9,822 nucleotides of DNA from an uncultured Eubacteriales bacterium. GTDB taxonomy: Bacteria; Bacillota; Clostridia; Christensenellales; Christensenellaceae. This document shows, piece after piece, positions 7,383-9,822 of this stretch. The stretch is taken from positions 1-9,822 of the forward strand of contig USII01000025.1 of assembly GCA_900554725.1 (NCBI GenBank), in the 5' to 3' direction. The notes under the pieces were generated by a model. That model made no database searches, was not told the DNA's origin, and worked only from the letters and a program-made list of their open reading frames with translations. Both the position numbers and the translations under genes were made by a program. Every line of letters begins with the position of its first letter. The stretch's first letter is position 1.

Positions 7383-8906
7383 ATGAAAAAAGAGATCATC
7401 GCAGATGTCAATCCTCATGAGGCGCGCGTTGCCCTGCTGGAGGATGGGGAGCTTGCGGAAATTCAGGTGGAATTTCGCGGCAATGAGCGCTTGGTTGGCA
7501 ATATCTATAAAGGCCGCGTGGAAAATATTCTGCCTGGCATGCAGGCCGCATTTGTAGATATTGGGCTGGAAAAGAATGCTTTTCTCTATGCCGGCGATAT
7601 CATGGCGGATAAATCTGATTTTGAATTTCAGGGCAACCGCACTAATGTGGATCGGGAGCTGAAAAATGCAAATATCAAATATCTTCTAAAGCCAAACCAG
7701 GAGATTATGGTGCAGATCTTAAAGCAGCCGGGCGGCACAAAGGGTGCGCGCGTTACCACGCATATTACATTGCCCGGGCGGATGATCGTCCTCATGCCCA
7801 CAGTAGATCATGTAGGTGTATCACGGCGCATTGGAGATGAGGCTGAACGCGAGCGGCTAAAGGGCATTATAGAAAAGCACAAGCCCGAGGGCATGGGCAT
7901 TATTGTGCGCACAGCGGCTGTGGGCTGCACAGAGGAAAAGCTGGCTGAAGAGGTCAATTTCCTGGCGCGGCTTTGGGGAAGAATTCAGGATCGGGCGGAA
8001 TTTGTCTCTGCGCCGCGGCTGATCCATGCAGAGGAAACGCTGCTTTTCCGCACGGTGCGGGATATGTTTACAGAGGATGTGGAGCGCTTTGTCATAAGCG
8101 ATAAGGATTATTACGAGAAAGTGCTGGCTGTGGCGGAGATCACAACGCCTGCCCTGGCCCAGCGGGTGGAATATTTTTCTAAGCCGGATAATATTTTTGA
8201 TCTCTATAACATCGAGCCCAAAATCGAAAAGGCCCTTGCGAAAAAAGTTTGGCTGGATAATGGCGTCTATCTGTATATCGAGGAAACGGAGGCCCTTACT
8301 GTTATCGATGTCAATACGGGAAAGTATGTAGGCGAGGATGACCTTCAGGAAACCATTGTCAATACCAACATCGAGGCGGCCAAAGAGATCGCCAGGCAGC
8401 TCCGGCTCAGGGATATTGGCGGCATGATCGTCATAGATTTTGTGGATATGGAAGGAGAAGAAAACGAGGCGAAAGTTCTGCAAGCCCTGGAAGAGGCGCT
8501 GAAGGCAGATCGCACAAAAACCAATGTCGTGGGGTTCACTGGCCTGGGTCTTGTGGAGATGACGCGCAAGAAAGTGCGCAGAAAGCTTTCCGCGCTGCTG
8601 CTGGAAGAGTGCAAGTACTGCGGCTCTACGGGAAAAGTATATTCGCCCCAGGCCATGGCCATGCGCGTGCGCCGGGAAGTGCACCGCTATGTGCTGGCAA
8701 AGGATTCGCCGCGCTATCTGGTGGAGGTTTCCCCGGCGACGGCAAAATACATCGAGGAGTGCAACAACCAGAACCAGGCAATTCTCAGGCTTTATGAAGG
8801 CAAGCATTTTTACCTGAAGGGCAATCGCAGCCTGAGCGCGGGGGAATGCAGGGTTTCGGCTATTCTGGATGAGAAGAGCATGAATGGCGCGCAGATTTTC
8901 TGCTGA
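7383..8906 (+). CDS. rng: Ribonuclease G (RNase E/G family endoribonuclease)
   Basis: Single-strand-specific endoribonuclease that trims rRNA precursors and starts mRNA decay. The 508-residue product has the S1 RNA-binding domain at about 37-125 (GNIYKGRVENILPGMQAAFVD), then the 5'-sensor and DNase I-like catalytic regions. Metal-binding aspartates are D309 (VIDVNTGK) and D352 (VIDFVDME); their spacing of 43 equals that of D303 and D346 in E. coli RNase E. C410 and C413 (CKYC) fall 58-61 residues after D352, as do the zinc-link cysteines C404 and C407 of RNase E, so the enzyme should dimerise through zinc. The ATG at 7383 is chosen because GGGAGGG lies 8 bases upstream; longer starts lack a ribosome site. 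It lies 26 bases after the DUF2344 gene in the same operon. It has no long RNase E-type scaffold tail, so RNase G is the better name. Confidence 0.95.
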   Translation: MKKEIIADVNPHEARVALLEDGELAEIQVEFRGNERLVGNIYKGRVENILPGMQAAFVDIGLEKNAFLYAGDIMADKSDFEFQGNRTNVDRELKNANIKYLLKPNQEIMVQILKQPGGTKGARVTTHITLPGRMIVLMPTVDHVGVSRRIGDEAERERLKGIIEKHKPEGMGIIVRTAAVGCTEEKLAEEVNFLARLWGRIQDRAEFVSAPRLIHAEETLLFRTVRDMFTEDVERFVISDKDYYEKVLAVAEITTPALAQRVEYFSKPDNIFDLYNIEPKIEKALAKKVWLDNGVYLYIEETEALTVIDVNTGKYVGEDDLQETIVNTNIEAAKEIARQLRLRDIGGMIVIDFVDMEGEENEAKVLQALEEALKADRTKTNVVGFTGLGLVEMTRKKVRRKLSALLLEECKYCGSTGKVYSPQAMAMRVRREVHRYVLAKDSPRYLVEVSPATAKYIEECNNQNQAILRLYEGKHFYLKGNRSLSAGECRVSAILDEKSMNGAQIFC

Positions 8907-9001
8907 AAAGCCAAGAGAACTCTTTTTGCGGCATTTCTTGCAAAATCGCCAAAAAATGTCGGGCAAAAGGGCGCCGATGTATAGATTTTCTGTAAAAATG
9001 C

Positions 9002-9030
9002 TTGTAAATGCGGTTTTTTTGTGCTAAAAT
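9002..9030 (+). promoter_or_regulatory. Sigma-A promoter for rimP-nusA
   Basis: TTGTAA (9002-9007), a 17-base spacer and TAAAAT (9025-9030) with an extended -10 TG at 9022-9023 give a start near 9037. No convincing terminator separates rng from this point, so rimP-nusA may also receive read-through from the upstream operon. Confidence 0.7.
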
Positions 9031-9036
9031 AAGCCG

Positions 9037-9106
9037 GTAATAGTGCTCTTAAAAAGAGTGGGGTTGTGCCCACTCTTTGCTTATTAAAAGCTTTAGGAGG
9101 AAACAT
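9037..9106 (+). promoter_or_regulatory. rimP leader with two alternative hairpins, possible attenuator
   Basis: The leader can form a 10-bp hairpin, 9053-9062 with 9069-9078 (GAGTGGG against CCCACTC, loop GTTGTG). It can instead form a smaller one in which CTCTT at 9046-9050 pairs with AAGAG at 9054-9058. The two share 9054-9058, so they exclude each other. The T-rich tail after the large hairpin (TTT, then GCTTATT) is weak for an intrinsic terminator. Similar stems before rimP are common in Bacillota, and the operon encodes NusA, which acts on such structures, so autoregulation is a reasonable inference. The AGGAGG at 9095-9100 lies outside both hairpins. Confidence 0.5.
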
Positions 9107-9571
9107 TTGTCCAAAAGAATTGAAGAAATGGTTGAAAAGCTGGTGGGCCAGAGAGTATCGGAGCTGGGCTACGAGCTGGTGGATGTAGAGTATGCGAAAG
9201 TAAAAGGGCAGGACGATGAACTTGTGGTGTATATCGATAAAGAGGGCGGCGTGACGCTGGACGATTGCGAGGCTGTCAGCCTGGCGATTGAGCCCATTAT
9301 CGATAAAGCCGACCCGATTGAACACGCATATGTTTTTTGTGTTTCCTCGCCGGGGATAGACCGGCCTTTAAAAAAACCGCGGGATTTCGAGCGCGCACTG
9401 AATACAAAAGTGGATGTGAGGCTCTATGAGAAGCTGGAAGGCAAAAAGGAATGGACGGCTGTTCTCATTGGGTATGATGATGCTGTTGTGCGCCTCGAGT
9501 TGCCAAAAGGGCAAGTTATGGAGCTGGGCAGGGAGAAAATTTCGCTGATTCGGCCGCACATCGAGTTTTAG
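9107..9571 (+). CDS. rimP: RimP, ribosome maturation factor for the 30S subunit
   Basis: Cytoplasmic assembly factor needed for late maturation of the small ribosomal subunit. The 154-residue length matches the family. The N-terminal alpha/beta domain holds GYELVDVEY, then VTLDDCEAVS, and the signature VSSPGIDRPLKKPRDFER; the C-terminal SH3-like domain ends with REKISLIRPHIEF. The TTG at 9107 is chosen because a perfect AGGAGG lies 6 bases upstream and it gives the family's usual N-terminus; an in-frame ATG at 9077 would start inside the leader hairpin and adds residues the family lacks. The stop codon TAG is part of the TAGGAGGG ribosome site of nusA, so the two genes are tightly coupled, the usual rimP-nusA order. 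Confidence 0.95.
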   Translation: MSKRIEEMVEKLVGQRVSELGYELVDVEYAKVKGQDDELVVYIDKEGGVTLDDCEAVSLAIEPIIDKADPIEHAYVFCVSSPGIDRPLKKPRDFERALNTKVDVRLYEKLEGKKEWTAVLIGYDDAVVRLELPKGQVMELGREKISLIRPHIEF

Positions 9572-9580
9572 GAGGGTTTG

Positions 9581-9822
9581 ATGAACCAGGAATTTATGGA
9601 AGCTCTGGAGGAGCTGGAGCAGGAAAAGGGCATCGATAAACAGACACTGCTGGACGCGATTAAGACAGCGTTGATTTCCGCATATAAGCGCAATTTCGGC
9701 ATCACGCAGGATGCCCGGGTGGAGATAGACGATCAGACGGGCGCCATTTCCGTTTACGCGGAAAAGCAGGTGGTAGAAGAGGTGTTTGACCCTTCCTTTG
9801 AAATAAGCCTGGAAGAAGCGCG
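9581..9822 (+). CDS. nusA: NusA, N-terminal part (runs off the window)
   Basis: Transcription elongation, pausing and termination factor that binds RNA polymerase. Only the first 80 codons are present. They match the N-terminal polymerase-binding domain: EFMEALEELEQEKGIDKQTL, then DAIKTALISAYKRNFG, then a region in which acidic and hydrophobic residues alternate. The S1 and KH domains would lie beyond position 9822. The ATG at 9581 follows AGGAGGG by 4 bases, and the gene begins 9 bases after the rimP stop. It is co-transcribed with rimP from the promoter at 9002-9030, and NusA may feed back on the leader hairpins. Confidence 0.93.
   Translation, partial: MNQEFMEALEELEQEKGIDKQTLLDAIKTALISAYKRNFGITQDARVEIDDQTGAISVYAEKQVVEEVFDPSFEISLEEA

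Noticed and set aside
8913..8928. AAGAG-AA-CTCTT followed by T-run just after rng, as a terminator
   Set aside because: With a realistic loop only four A/T-rich pairs remain, too weak to end transcription.
7857..8966. A 369-codon open frame on the minus strand across rng and its downstream region
   Set aside because: It lies antisense to a gene with clear RNase G catalytic and zinc-link residues, has no ribosome site, and its product is rich in His, Arg and Leu with no domain pattern, as expected from the reverse of GC-rich codons.
8930..9000. Search for a small gene or terminator between rng and the rimP promoter
   Set aside because: Only short imperfect repeats and T-runs are visible; no ORF with a start signal and no stable stem next to a T-run.
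1..9822. CRISPR arrays, tRNA/rRNA genes, defence genes, toxin-antitoxin pairs
   Set aside because: No regularly spaced repeats, no cloverleaf or rRNA-like sequence, and every long coding region is accounted for by a known family.

Overview
The window reads as a piece of chromosome from a spore-forming, low-to-mid GC Gram-positive bacterium of the class Clostridia (Bacillota), probably a gut or anaerobic lineage. The reasons are a SpoIVFA/SpoIVFB-type sporulation protease pair, strong AGGAGG-like ribosome binding sites, frequent TTG and GTG starts, sigma-A promoters with near-consensus boxes, and a large serine recombinase of the Tn4451/Tn5397 (TnpX/TndX) kind. The genus cannot be fixed from this sequence.

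Layout. (1) Positions 1-1785: the end of a mobile element. It holds a large serine recombinase gene that has lost its 5' end, including the catalytic serine region, followed by a possible 40-residue peptide gene that contains a strong stem-loop. This part is visibly more AT-rich and differs in codon use from the rest. (2) 1786-1876: a non-coding junction where the element probably meets the chromosome. (3) 1877-3104: rodA on the minus strand with its own clear sigma-A promoter. (4) 3134-4803: a spoIVFA-like membrane protein and a spoIVFB-like site-2 metalloprotease, divergent from rodA and overlapping each other by 8 bases. (5) 4784-8906: a near-consensus promoter inside the last codons of spoIVFB, then a radical SAM protein (TIGR03960 type), its linked partner (TIGR03936/DUF2344) overlapping as ATGA, and ribonuclease G. 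(6) 9002-9822: a second strong promoter, a short leader with two mutually exclusive hairpins, rimP, and the first 80 codons of nusA, which runs off the window.

How the genes fit together. RodA polymerises side-wall peptidoglycan. SpoIVFA/SpoIVFB, if they act as in Bacillus, release active sigma-K in the mother cell during sporulation. The radical SAM pair has no established reaction, but it sits with RNase G (rRNA and mRNA processing), and rimP-nusA (30S maturation, transcription elongation and termination) follows, so the right half is an RNA/ribosome block. Most of the window is ordinary conserved chromosome. I do not see a clearly new multi-gene system. The points most worth a second look are the broken recombinase and its 5' junction, the small ORF/hairpin after it, the uncharacterised radical SAM pair, the internal promoter, and the rimP leader.
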